Below, piece by piece: positions 44,915 to 53,717 of a stretch of 64,000 bases of DNA. The position numbers were made by a program, and so were the translations under genes. The DNA comes from Cyanobacteria bacterium FACHB-502 (GTDB taxonomy: Bacteria > Cyanobacteriota > Cyanobacteriia > Elainellales > Elainellaceae). The notes below the pieces were generated by a model, which did no database searches, was not told the origin of the DNA, and was given only the letters and a program-made list of their open reading frames with translations. Numbering within the stretch: position 1 is the stretch's first letter; every line of letters begins with the position of its first letter. The stretch spans positions 62,001 to 126,000 of the forward strand of contig JACJNZ010000039.1 of the NCBI GenBank assembly GCA_014695325.1, in the 5' to 3' direction.

Positions 44915-45796
44915 ATGAAGCTAAAGACAGTTGGGAGAATACTCAAAGAGACAGCACTGGGATGGCAGAAAGATAAAGTTGCAGTTCTAGCAGCGGCACT
45001 GGCGTACTATACAACGTTTTCACTTGCGCCTTTGCTGGTGCTGGTAATTGCGATCGCAGGAGCCGTGTTTGGGCAGGAAGCAGTACGCGGAGAAATTGTT
45101 GGACAGATTCAGGGGTTAGTTGGGCAGCAGGGTGCAGAAGCGATTCAAGCAATGCTGCAAAACGCCTATCGAGCCGGATCGGGCGGAGTATTTGCGACGA
45201 TCGCCAGCCTTGTCACGCTGCTGCTGGGAGCATCTGGCGTATTCGGTCAGCTTCAGGAAGCCTTGAATACGATCTGGCATGTCGAGCCACGTCCAGGAGC
45301 TGGAATTAAGGATTTTATTCACGATCGGTTTCTCTCGTTTGCGATGATTCTGGTGATTGGATTCCTGCTGCTAGTGTCGCTGGTGCTAAGCGCAGTTTTG
45401 GCGGGAATTAGCGCCTACATCAGTCACTTTTTCCCAACTTTATCGTTCCTGGGGCGCGTGGTTAACTTCCTGCTCTCATTTGGCGTCATTACGGTTCTTT
45501 TTGCTTTAATTTACAAAGTTCTTCCGGATGTCAAAGTTCCGTCGCGGGCGCTATGGGTTGGTTCGATTGTGACTGCGCTTTTATTTAACCTAGGTAAGTT
45601 TCTGCTAGGTTCCTATTTAGGCAGCAGCAGCATTACATCTTCCTATGGAGCAGCTGCTTCGTTGGCGATCGTTCTCATTTGGATCTTTTATTCTGTGCAA
45701 ATTTTATTAATTGGTGCAGAGTTTATCAAGGCCTATAGTAATGCTCGCGGAATGCGGGTTCGTCCGACAAAGAATGCAGTTTTAGTTGAACGGTAA
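44915..45796 (+). CDS. YihY/BrkB-family inner-membrane protein
   Basis: 293 residues with six predicted membrane segments: VLAAALAYYTTFSLAPLLVL, GVFATIASLVTLLLGASGVF, FAMILVIGFLLLVSLVLSAV, VVNFLLSFGVITVLFALIY and two C-terminal ones around YGAAASLAIVLIWIFYSVQ and LLIGAEF. This is the YihY/virulence-factor-BrkB family, formerly misassigned as RNase BN, whose substrate is unknown but which may export lipids or solutes. ATG 44915 begins the conserved basic helix. It is divergent from the Cys-rich gene; a DUF2993 gene follows 130 bases downstream. Confidence 0.93.
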   Translation: MKLKTVGRILKETALGWQKDKVAVLAAALAYYTTFSLAPLLVLVIAIAGAVFGQEAVRGEIVGQIQGLVGQQGAEAIQAMLQNAYRAGSGGVFATIASLVTLLLGASGVFGQLQEALNTIWHVEPRPGAGIKDFIHDRFLSFAMILVIGFLLLVSLVLSAVLAGISAYISHFFPTLSFLGRVVNFLLSFGVITVLFALIYKVLPDVKVPSRALWVGSIVTALLFNLGKFLLGSYLGSSSITSSYGAAASLAIVLIWIFYSVQILLIGAEFIKAYSNARGMRVRPTKNAVLVER

Positions 45797-45926
45797 GTCT
45801 TTCTCAGGGCAGGGATCAAATCGAGCGGGGTTCTACTGCTATGTAGATTTACTCATGCTTTGATTCCCAATAAATTAGCTACAGCAAGTCAAGCAAAAAA
45901 TTGCATTCGAACGAAAGGAAAATAAT

Positions 45927-46664
45927 ATGATTGGTGAACCGGATTTGGGCGAACAGGCTCTTAGTAAAGTCGCAGAAATGGGAATTACGAGTCAGCTTGA
46001 TGAAGTTGAAAACCTGGATGTGCAGATTCGGACGAATCCGTTTCAGCTGATGCAGGGCAAGGTAGATTCTGTCACGGTTGCCGGAGAAGGGGCAGTGATG
46101 AATCAAGACTTGAGGATGGAATCGTTTGAGGTCAGAACTGGATCGATCGCCATCAATCCCGGCAGTGCTTTGTTTGGCAAGATTGAGCTGACTCAGCCCG
46201 CTGATGCCAATGCAAGATTTGTGCTGCACGAGGATGATCTGAATCGGGCATTTAGTTCAGATTTTCTGCGAGAAAAGCTACAGAATGTGACCGTTCAGGT
46301 TAATGGTCAGCCCGTTTTAGTTGATATCACGAACGCGAAAATTGACTTGCTGGATGCCCAAAAGCTAGAGCTGGAAGCAGATGTTTTGCTGAAGGAAACC
46401 AACGAAACTCATCACTTCAAAGCAAACGCAACTCCCAGAGTGCAGGAGCAGGGACAGCGCATTGGCCTGGATATTCTATCGACTGAAGCAGAAGGACTTA
46501 GCCCAGAAATCATGGATGCTCTCTGTAATACCATGATGGAGTTTCTCGATCTGCGAAACTTCAATCTCCAGGGAATGTCGCTGACGCTGCAACGACTTGA
46601 TATGGATTCCGATCGGCTTACCCTCAACACCACGACAACGATCGAGGAGTTTCCTTCTGCCTGA
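45927..46664 (+). CDS. DUF2993 (LmeA-like) lipid-binding protein
   Basis: 245 residues. VENLDVQIRTNPFQLMQGKV, DSVTVAGEGAVMNQDLRMES and INPGSALFGKIELTQPADA mark DUF2993, related to mycobacterial LmeA, which binds phosphatidylinositides. No signal peptide is visible, so it probably stays in the cytoplasm or on the membrane face, unlike LmeA. ATG 45927 has AAAGGA upstream. It sits between YihY and DUF2231 genes on the same strand, in a cluster of envelope genes. Confidence 0.85.
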   Translation: MIGEPDLGEQALSKVAEMGITSQLDEVENLDVQIRTNPFQLMQGKVDSVTVAGEGAVMNQDLRMESFEVRTGSIAINPGSALFGKIELTQPADANARFVLHEDDLNRAFSSDFLREKLQNVTVQVNGQPVLVDITNAKIDLLDAQKLELEADVLLKETNETHHFKANATPRVQEQGQRIGLDILSTEAEGLSPEIMDALCNTMMEFLDLRNFNLQGMSLTLQRLDMDSDRLTLNTTTTIEEFPSA

Positions 46665-46803
46665 TGGCAAACTCGCGCCGGGCTGTCCTGCGGCAAACTA
46701 TATCCTCGGAAAGACGTTTATATTTCTCTAGCCGCCTAGATTAATAGCAAAACATCATCCTGCCGCTTGCTGGCATCTGGACGCTACCTGCAAGGAATCA
46801 TCT

Positions 46804-47325
46804 ATGACCCAAACTCCTGATATTCCCCCTGTAATCGAAAGTCATGAAAGCGAATATCGCGATAGTGGCATTGTCAGCACTGTTGCAATTGCAGGGCATC
46901 CGCTTCACCCGCTTCTGGTGACTTTTCCGATCGGACTTCTGTCTGCCGCATTTGCAACCGATGTGGGCTTTTTGCTTACCGGAGATGAATTCTGGGCAAG
47001 GGCTTCAATCTGGTTAATTGGAGCAGGCTTTATTAGCGGCATTGTGGCTGCTGTAACCGGAATGTCTGACTTTTTGCGAATCAACCGAGTTCGTAAACGT
47101 CGGGCAGGCTGGATTCACATGATTGGCAATATTGTCTTGCTGTCATTAACACTGGTGAACTGGCTGATCCGGCTGGGCGGCAACTATGCAAATGTGATTG
47201 TGCCGATCGGACTTTTGATTTCGACGATTGTGGCAGGCGCGATAGCAATAACTGGTTGGTATGGCGCAGAGCTAATTTATCGTCATAAAGTTGCTGTTAT
47301 CGGATACAACAGTCGCAACGAATAA
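46804..47325 (+). CDS. DUF2231 four-helix membrane protein
   Basis: 173 residues. AIAGHPLHPLLVTFPIGLLS with the paired His is the DUF2231 signature, followed by three more membrane segments. The His pair could bind heme or metal; the family's role is unknown. ATG 46804 has AAGGA nine bases upstream. A good intrinsic terminator follows 43 bases after the stop. Neighbours are DUF2993 and VKOR-like genes. Confidence 0.9.
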   Translation: MTQTPDIPPVIESHESEYRDSGIVSTVAIAGHPLHPLLVTFPIGLLSAAFATDVGFLLTGDEFWARASIWLIGAGFISGIVAAVTGMSDFLRINRVRKRRAGWIHMIGNIVLLSLTLVNWLIRLGGNYANVIVPIGLLISTIVAGAIAITGWYGAELIYRHKVAVIGYNSRNE

Positions 47326-47368
47326 GGGATTTGCTTTCTTCAGCTTTCTTTTTCGCTGTGCATCAACG

Positions 47369-47405
47369 ACCCTCGTTCAAAGTTTTATGAGCGGGGGTTT
47401 TTTAT
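47369..47405 (+). terminator. Intrinsic terminator after DUF2231 gene
   Basis: ACCCTCGTTC pairs with GAGCGGGGGT (two G-T pairs, 10-base loop) and runs into TTTTTT. Confidence 0.8.
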
Positions 47406-47427
47406 ATGAATTGTGAATGAATTGTGA

Positions 47428-47520
47428 TTCTCGTTTGCGTTTCATTCTTATTCAGCATTCTCGTTCACGGTTCTCGTTCATTCCTTTCGTTCATTCCTCT
47501 CGCTTAACATTCTCATTCAA
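47428..47520. repeat. Degenerate 11-16 bp tandem repeat
   Basis: About seven units resembling ATTCTCGTTCATT, in the leader region of the VKOR-like gene just after the terminator. The last unit ends about 98 bases before the start codon. Confidence 0.7.
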
Positions 47521-47618
47521 TTGAGAGAGGGCATCAGGACTGCAACTTTTTAGCTTAGAAGGAAGCATGGATTTCAAAAAACTTCATCTTTTTACCCTTT
47601 GCAGACCTAGCGAACGAC

Positions 47619-48155
47619 ATGAATATTACTGAACTTAGCCCGACTCAACTGAGCGAAGAAATGCGGACGAGTGACCATCCTGATATGGTGCGACGACGTT
47701 GGATTATCGGTTTGTCGATGATCGGATCAACGATGGCGCAAATCGTCTCGATGTATCAGACCGGAATTTTGAAAGGACTGCCCGATCCACCTCTGCCAGG
47801 ATTTGATTCCGATCGCGTTGATGCGTCTGAGTATGCCTACAGTCGGCTCCAAACCGCTGATGGCTTTATGATGCTGGCAAACTACGCCATTACAGGCTGG
47901 CTGGCGGGTGCAGGCGGCGCGAATCGGGCACAGCAAAATCCCCTTTTACCGATCGCTATGTCTGCTAAAACGATGATTGACACAGTGGCTTCCCTGGAAC
48001 TCGCCCGCGAAGAATGGAGCGAAAACAAAGCATTCTGCGCCTATTGCCAGGTAGCAACACTTTGCTCTGCGGCTTCGGTAGTGCTGTCGCTTCCTGAAGC
48101 AATGACCGCAGTGCAGGTGTTACTCGATCGCAATCAATCGAAAACTTCTTCATAG
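47619..48155 (+). CDS. Short VKOR-like membrane protein
   Basis: 178 residues. A membrane segment WIIGLSMIGSTMAQIVSMYQ, a lumenal loop, another hydrophobic part, and AFCAYCQVATLCSAASVVL with the C-x-x-C pair typical of vitamin K epoxide reductase-family proteins. It is shorter than the thioredoxin-fused cyanobacterial enzyme that drives disulfide formation in photosystem II assembly, and only part of the VKOR core is recognisable. So it may use the Cys pair differently. ATG 47619 begins a polar head. The next gene (DUF4112) is separated by a dispersed repeat. Confidence 0.7.
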   Translation: MNITELSPTQLSEEMRTSDHPDMVRRRWIIGLSMIGSTMAQIVSMYQTGILKGLPDPPLPGFDSDRVDASEYAYSRLQTADGFMMLANYAITGWLAGAGGANRAQQNPLLPIAMSAKTMIDTVASLELAREEWSENKAFCAYCQVATLCSAASVVLSLPEAMTAVQVLLDRNQSKTSS

Positions 48156-48459
48156 TCTTCATAGGCAGGTCAATCAAGTTGACTGAGAAGAGATTTCAGC
48201 AGTTTTAGAAATTCTGCATCGCCCCCTAAATTCCCCAATTATGTCCCCAACCATGTCCCCCAATTATGAGGGACTTGGAATGTGACTGTGATTCGCTCAG
48301 TTTCTCCAGAATTGGGGGCTAGGGGGGCAGTTCAAGCACTACTCCTACAAGAAGCTGATTTTTGAATCAATAGCTTTTATCTTCAGGCAGACGACATTTC
48401 TGGTGCAGAGCTTCATGATTAAATAATTCATTGAACAATTTAATTGATCAATTAAAAGA
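48156..48459. other. Spacer containing dispersed repeat
   Basis: About 300 bases, half of which is dispersed repeat copy 5. No gene; the DUF4112 promoter is presumably in the AT-rich 48350-48459. Confidence 0.6.
48210..48345 (+). repeat. Dispersed repeat, copy 5
   Basis: ATTCTGCATCGCCCCCTAAA, TGTCCCC (twice), GAGGGACTTGGAATGTG and TCCAGAATTGGGGGCTAGGG. The last block matches copy 8 and the MITE interior (copy 4). Confidence 0.8.
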
Positions 48460-48906
48460 ATGAACAAGATAGAAATGAACACGGCTGAACGTCTTGCTAC
48501 GCTCAATCGCATTCGTAAATTTAGCCGCTTAATGGACACTGCGTTTCGGATTCCGGGTACTCCATTTCGAGTCGGCTGGGACCCGATCATTGGCTTAATT
48601 CCGGGATTAGGAGATGCGGTCGATACCGGAATTTCTGCCTATATTATTTTGATGGCGGCTCGCTTCGGTTTACCGCGATCGGTCTTAGGCTGGATGATTT
48701 TTAACGTAGGGTTAGAAGCAATTTTAGGTTCAGTTCCTCTGATTGGCGATTTGTTTGATGCTTTTTATAAATCCAACATTCGTAACCTGACACTGCTAGA
48801 ACTGCATCTGCAAACGGCTGAGCCCGAATTGAGTGAACAGGACACGCTTAACCTTGCCAGTGTTACTGCACCGGACAAAGTTACAGCAGATTCTATAGCG
48901 TTGTAA
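48460..48906 (+). CDS. DUF4112 membrane protein
   Basis: 148 residues. LMDTAFRIPGTPFRVGWDPI followed by IGLIPGLGDAVDTGISAYI and GSVPLIGDLFDAFYKSN is the DUF4112 signature: two amphipathic or membrane hairpins with paired GLGDA / IGDLFD turns. It is probably an integral membrane protein of unknown role, common in proteobacteria and cyanobacteria. ATG 48460 is used; another in-frame ATG is four codons on. It ends the 41.6-49 kb cluster of membrane genes. Confidence 0.88.
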   Translation: MNKIEMNTAERLATLNRIRKFSRLMDTAFRIPGTPFRVGWDPIIGLIPGLGDAVDTGISAYIILMAARFGLPRSVLGWMIFNVGLEAILGSVPLIGDLFDAFYKSNIRNLTLLELHLQTAEPELSEQDTLNLASVTAPDKVTADSIAL

Positions 48907-49860
48907 TTCACCCGATCGATGGCCCCTACAGGTGGATGATTTTATCCTGATCTTCAATGCAATTTCCGCTAGGGTCAAAGCGACAATAGCAAGATTGAGA
49001 ACCTTGAAGCGAGCGAGGTTCTCTTTAGGATTGGAGTGCAAGGCAGGGCAGTTTGGGTAATTACTATCACTTCTCAAACAGGCGCTTCAAAGCTTTAAGA
49101 CATTATTAAAAAATTACTCGAAATCCGCCATCCGGTGGATGTTATTTTGTTGCTTAAACTACAAAACAGAAAAACAACTTTCATTCTGCTATCCGTTTTA
49201 CTTTTTCTTGAAACTTGCATTACATTTTATTGCATTTATGAACAGTTCATTTTTGAACTTGTAAAAATAAATAGGATAACCCAGCGTTAATCTGATTAAA
49301 ACGACTGGTGAGTCTAATGATTTATCTAATAAAGGAGGAGAAGTAAAAGGAGAAAAACGAAATAATTCTTTCACAAAATAAGAGCCGTTGAAGGATCAGT
49401 TCTCCTAAATTCAATCGCTGCTGAACTTTGGGAGAAAGCCTGAGTCTCGCTGATGCCTAAACAGGTTATGAAGCGATCGAAAGCGCAGAATTTAACAAGA
49501 TTAGAACTAAGCCATTACAAAAGGCTTTTGGCTGACCTACAAGGGATGGCTATCCACAAAGCCATCTTAGATACTGATTAAAACGCGCAGTGTAATTCTA
49601 CGTTTAAGAAGCGTTGCTTCGACTGAGCACCTTCAGCTTTTAGCATCACTTCATCTTGTTTAAATCCAAAAGCCTGAGCTGGCAATTTGTGGAAAAACAG
49701 TGCGGAAAGCGCTTATACAACGCAGTGAATTTGCGATCGAGTCGATGTTTGCCGTGACTAAGCCTTAATCATTAGGCTAGCTTGTCGCTTTTGAGACATC
49801 TGCACTGTTAATCCTGTCAATCTTTCATTTATTACTATCGACACTGAGGGATTTTAGACC
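48907..49860. promoter_or_regulatory. 950-base AT-rich spacer upstream of the sugar ABC operon
   Basis: No gene or RNA gene is recognised. A diverged repeat copy is at 48990-49080. A hairpin GATGGCTATCCACAAAGCCATC-like lies near 49545 (stem GATGGCT/AGCCATC, short loop), about 300 bases before the binding-protein start, and could be part of a leader. No catabolite-type operator was recognised. Confidence 0.5.
48990..49080 (+). repeat. Dispersed repeat, diverged copy 6
   Basis: GAACCTTGAAGCGAGCGAGG and ATCACTTCTCAAACA align with AGTGAGCGAGG and GATGACTTCTCAAA of copy 2; the GC core is lost. Confidence 0.4.
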
Positions 49861-51030
49861 ATGTTTCAGTTGACGAAAGCAATGCGCCGCTGGTTGCCGA
49901 TCGCGGGGATACTCGTGCTAGCAGCCTGTAGCGGTAACAATCCCAACGCAGGCAACTCAGCATCAAATACCGAAGCGGCGGGTGGAGCCAATACAGCGAA
50001 TACGGAGTTTGCTGCTGCAAAGGGCTGTAAGAACGTCGGAGTTTTGCTGCCAGAATCTGATTCTTCCGCCCGTTACGAAGCATACGATCGTCCCCTGCTA
50101 GAGCGAGAAATTAAGGCAGCCATTCCGGACGTAACGATTCAGTATGCCAACGCGAACAACAACGCAACCACGCAGCAAAACCAGGCAGAAGCAGCTCTGA
50201 CGAAAGGAGCCTGTATTCTTGTAGTTGACCCCAACGACAGCGACCAGGCATCGGTGATCGTGCAGCAGGCAAAAGCAAGCGGTGTTCCGGTAATTGCCTA
50301 CGATCGTCTGATTCAAGACCCGGATACTGCCTTCTACGTTTCGTTTGATAACGAGCGTGTTGGCGAACTTCAAGGACAGTACATTGTCGATCAGTACAAA
50401 GCAGGCAATTTGAATCTGCAAAAGGGAGCCACGCTGGTGATGATCAACGGTTCCCAAACCGACAACAACGCGCTGCTGTTCCGCAAAGGCGCACTCAAGG
50501 CATTGCAACCTCTGATCGATAGCGGCGACCTGAACCTGGTGTTTGACCAATACACGCCTAACTGGGACAACGCCAGAGCGCAATCGCTCATGGAAGGTGT
50601 GCTGACCAAGGAAGGCAATGACGTGGATATCGCTTACGTTGCTAATGACGGCATGGCGAACACCGTAATTGCTGCGCTGCGTACCCAAAAGTTAAACGGC
50701 AAAGTGCTAGTTACCGGGCAGGATGCCACCGCAACGGGAATTCAAAACATTCTCACGGGCGACCAGACGATGACAATTTATAAGCCAATTGCTCAAGAGG
50801 CAAAAGCGACCGCAAGACTGGTTGCAGCTTTGAGTAATGGCGAAGATGTGAGTTCGCAGGTCAACGGCCAAACTGAAATAAAGGGCGGCGGACAAATTCC
50901 TTCGGTGCTGGAAACGCCGATCGCTGTAGACAAGAACAACGTCGAGTCTACGGTGGTTAAAGATGGCTACTTGACTAAGGAGCAAATTTGTAGCGGTCTG
51001 TCTGAGGACAACACGGGCTTCTGTAACTAA
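49861..51030 (+). CDS. Sugar ABC transporter substrate-binding lipoprotein, xylose/ChvE type
   Basis: 389 residues. A lipoprotein signal ends in the lipobox LAAC (Cys about residue 22), then a Ser/Asn-rich linker and a type-I periplasmic sugar-binding domain: NVGVLLPESDSSARYEAYDR, ILVVDPNDSDQASVIVQQAK, VPVIAYDRLIQDPDTAFYVS, and DVDIAYVANDGMANTVIAAL. These are like XylF and ChvE, which bind xylose, glucose, galactose or arabinose. It would hang on the outer face of the inner membrane. ATG 49861 begins a basic signal peptide. It is the first gene of a three-gene operon with ATPase and permease. Confidence 0.92.
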   Translation: MFQLTKAMRRWLPIAGILVLAACSGNNPNAGNSASNTEAAGGANTANTEFAAAKGCKNVGVLLPESDSSARYEAYDRPLLEREIKAAIPDVTIQYANANNNATTQQNQAEAALTKGACILVVDPNDSDQASVIVQQAKASGVPVIAYDRLIQDPDTAFYVSFDNERVGELQGQYIVDQYKAGNLNLQKGATLVMINGSQTDNNALLFRKGALKALQPLIDSGDLNLVFDQYTPNWDNARAQSLMEGVLTKEGNDVDIAYVANDGMANTVIAALRTQKLNGKVLVTGQDATATGIQNILTGDQTMTIYKPIAQEAKATARLVAALSNGEDVSSQVNGQTEIKGGGQIPSVLETPIAVDKNNVESTVVKDGYLTKEQICSGLSEDNTGFCN

Positions 51031-51084
51031 GCCTGTACTAAGAAGGAGTTCCAGATGGTTTTGGGTGTGTGACAGAGTGCCTGA

Positions 51085-51165
51085 GATTTCCCGGAATCCC
51101 CCTTTTGAAGAGGAATGGTGAACGATCGAATTCTCTCTTTGAAGGGGGCTAGGGGGATCTTCTAG
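51085..51165 (+). repeat. Dispersed repeat, variant copy 7
   Basis: GGAATCCCCCTTTTGAAG and CTTTGAAGGGGGCTAGGGGG: the CCCCC arm and GGGGGCTAGGGGG arm are kept, the middle differs. It lies between the binding-protein and ATPase genes. Confidence 0.6.
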
Positions 51166-51228
51166 AGCCTTATCACCCTCACCCGACCGCTCAATTCTCT
51201 CTCTCACTCATCTCTTTAAGAAAAACTC

Positions 51229-52056
51229 ATGACAGACACTTCTTTTTCGGTGCGACCTAACGTTCAGCCGACCAACGGCATTCCTCGGCTCCAGCTTAGA
51301 AATATCAGCAAATCCTTCGGCGGGGTGCAGGCTCTCAAGCACGTCGATTTTGAAGTTTTTGATGGAGAAGTCGTCGGACTGGTGGGCGACAACGGAGCCG
51401 GAAAATCAACGCTGATTAAAACCATGTCAGGGGCATACATTCCTGACGAGGGCGAAGTTCTGATTGATAACCAGCCTGTAACGATTCAGGGTCCGCAGGA
51501 TGCAACGCGACTGGGCATTGAAACGGTTTATCAAGACCTAGCACTCTGCGACAACCTGGATGTGGTGGCAAACCTGTGGCTGGGTCGCGAGGCACATCGA
51601 ACGCTGATTCCGGGTGTGCTGAAAGTGCTGGACGAGGCAGAAATGGAGCGCAGGACGATCGATGTCTTGCGAACGCTAGATGTGAAAATTCCTTCGGTGC
51701 GATCGACTGTAGCAGGGCTATCGGGTGGACAGCGGCAATGTGTGGCAGTTGCAAAAACCATTTTGCGTCAGCCCAAAGTTGTGTTGCTGGACGAACCAAC
51801 GGCTGCGCTCGGTGTAGCGCAAACTCGACAGGTGTTGAACATGATCCATCGGCTGAAGCAGCAAGGTCAGGCGGTTGTCGTGATTTCCCACAACCTGCAC
51901 GATGTGTTTGAAGTCACCGATCGCATTGTCGTGATGCGGTTAGGACAGCGGGTGCGAACGTTTGAAACCCAAAATGTGAATCGGGAAGCGGTCGTTGCGG
52001 CAATTACCGGAGCAGATGCGGCAGCCGTCACCGAAACCGATGTTACTGGAGTCTAG
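51229..52056 (+). CDS. Sugar ABC transporter ATPase, single-domain XylG/RbsA type
   Basis: 275 residues with one complete nucleotide-binding domain: Walker A VGDNGAGKSTLIK, Q-loop region VYQDLALCDNLDV, signature LSGGQRQCVAVAK, Walker B VVLLDEPTAALG and the switch His in VVISHNLHD. RbsA and XylG usually contain two fused domains; this one has only the N-terminal type, so it probably works as a homodimer. ATG 51229 starts a 24-residue extension before the domain. It is followed by the permease 63 bases downstream. Confidence 0.93.
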   Translation: MTDTSFSVRPNVQPTNGIPRLQLRNISKSFGGVQALKHVDFEVFDGEVVGLVGDNGAGKSTLIKTMSGAYIPDEGEVLIDNQPVTIQGPQDATRLGIETVYQDLALCDNLDVVANLWLGREAHRTLIPGVLKVLDEAEMERRTIDVLRTLDVKIPSVRSTVAGLSGGQRQCVAVAKTILRQPKVVLLDEPTAALGVAQTRQVLNMIHRLKQQGQAVVVISHNLHDVFEVTDRIVVMRLGQRVRTFETQNVNREAVVAAITGADAAAVTETDVTGV

Positions 52057-52119
52057 ACTCAGCTTCACTCACGGAATTCACAGGCATTATGACTCTCCAC
52101 AAACATTCATAAATTAATT

Positions 52120-53367
52120 ATGACAAGCTTAGATCCCAATCCTCAAAAGGGTGGTCAGAATCAGTCTCTGGTTCGTCAACCGGGTGCAGCGCCAGCCTCT
52201 TCGCAGCGTGCCCGGTTCAATTTGCGATCGTTGATGCAGGGCGATCTGGGTTTCATTCCTGTCATTATCACCCTGGCACTCATCACTATTTACTTCCAGG
52301 TTGCTACAAGCGGGGTTTTCTTTCAGGCAAGAAACCTGTCAAATTTAACGCAGCAAATTGTTGCCATTAGCATTCTCAGCGTTGCTGCCGTGCTGGTGCT
52401 GCTGCTGGGCGAAATTGACTTGAGTTTAGCCTCAGTTGCCCAAGCCTGTGCTGCAATTATGGCAACGGTTTCAGTGTATCAAAACTGGAATCCCTGGGCG
52501 GCGATTCTGGTGGCGTTGTTAGCAGGCGCGATCATTGGACTCATTAACGGATTTTTTGTCGCGGTATTGCGTGTTCCGTCGTTTATCGTCACCCTGGCTG
52601 GATCGATCGGCTACGCCGGACTGCTACTGGTAGTGATGGGACCACAAACAACGCTGGTGGTGCGTGATCCAGTGATTCGTTCTCTGGCTCCTACCTATCT
52701 GCCGCCTGCTCTTAGCTGGGGATTGCCACTGCTCGGTTTGGCACTTTATGCAGCAGGCCTGTGGTACAACCAGAAGCAACGCAAATCTGCCGGACTTCCG
52801 GTGCAGCATTTAACTCAAACAGTGCTTCAGCTTGTGGCGGCAACCGCAGTTGTTCTGATTGTGGTGTTCCTGTTCCAGGCTTATCAGGGTGTGCCTCAGG
52901 CGGTGATGATTGCCCTCGCTCTGGTAGTCATTGCCTGGCTAATTCTGAAGAAGACTCCCTTTGGTCGCCATTTGTACGCAGTCGGCGGTAACGCAGAAGC
53001 GGCTCGTCGCGCAGGCATTAACGTAGTGCGGATGAAAATGACGGTGTTTGTGCTGGCTTCGACGCTAGCAGCCTTTGCCGGAGTAATGATGACTTCGCGC
53101 AGTACCGCTGTTGCCACGCAAATTAGCTCGACTCTCCTGCTGAATGCGATCGCCGCAGCCGTGATCGGTGGTGTCAGCCTTTTTGGTGGACGAGGTTCGG
53201 TTTGGGCAGTGATTTTGGGCGCGCTGGTGATTGGCAGTCTGGATAACGGTCTGGACTTGCTGAACCAGGAACAGGGCGTGAAAAACATTGTGCAGGGCGC
53301 AGTGCTGGTGCTGGCGGTAACGGCAGATGCGATCGTGCGTCGAGCTGGATTTGCCCGAGGGAAATGA
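52120..53367 (+). CDS. Sugar ABC transporter permease, XylH/RbsC type
   Basis: 415 residues, about ten membrane segments. ISILSVAAVLVLLLGEIDLS, ILVALLAGAIIGLINGFFVA and VPSFIVTLAGSIGYAGLLLV are typical of BPD_transp_2 permeases; the EAARRAGINVVRMKMTVFVL coupling loop contacts the ATPase. A central hydrophilic loop (NQKQRKSAGLPVQHL) lengthens it like XylH. ATG 52120 begins a 40-residue polar head. The operon ends in a terminator 33 bases after the stop. Together the three genes would import a pentose or hexose. Confidence 0.93.
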   Translation: MTSLDPNPQKGGQNQSLVRQPGAAPASSQRARFNLRSLMQGDLGFIPVIITLALITIYFQVATSGVFFQARNLSNLTQQIVAISILSVAAVLVLLLGEIDLSLASVAQACAAIMATVSVYQNWNPWAAILVALLAGAIIGLINGFFVAVLRVPSFIVTLAGSIGYAGLLLVVMGPQTTLVVRDPVIRSLAPTYLPPALSWGLPLLGLALYAAGLWYNQKQRKSAGLPVQHLTQTVLQLVAATAVVLIVVFLFQAYQGVPQAVMIALALVVIAWLILKKTPFGRHLYAVGGNAEAARRAGINVVRMKMTVFVLASTLAAFAGVMMTSRSTAVATQISSTLLLNAIAAAVIGGVSLFGGRGSVWAVILGALVIGSLDNGLDLLNQEQGVKNIVQGAVLVLAVTADAIVRRAGFARGK

Positions 53368-53717
53368 CCGGCTTAACCAATCAAAGGTGAATGATCACGG
53401 GGACATGGCTTGCTGTGTCCCTTTTCTGTCAAATGGGCGGATTTCTGTGAAATGGGCGGACTGAGAATATGATTGGAGCGGGTGGGCATTATCCTATAGA
53501 ATAAGCCGATTTATCTTTTTCAGAGAATTCATGGACTGATTCAACTCCAAAGCTGGGCATGACGGATTTAACCAGGCTGTTTCGCGAGACGGCTATCAGG
53601 AAACCGAACACGCCTTTGCCCATTTCCGACTGCTGCACCCCAAACCTATCGAAAACTATCACTGACTGAGAACTGTTCGTATTCGACCTGTGCCGCTTCG
53701 CTCTTAAACCTTCGCCA
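53368..53717. other. Spacer with terminator and 18-bp tandem duplication
   Basis: After the terminator comes a duplicated TTCTGTNAAATGGGCGGA (53424-53460). The rest, to 53717, holds no gene I can support; the esterase promoter should be here. Confidence 0.55.
53400..53425 (+). terminator. Intrinsic terminator of the sugar ABC operon
   Basis: GGGACA pairs with TGTCCC over a 10-base loop and is followed by TTTT. It lies 32 bases after the permease stop. Confidence 0.75.
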
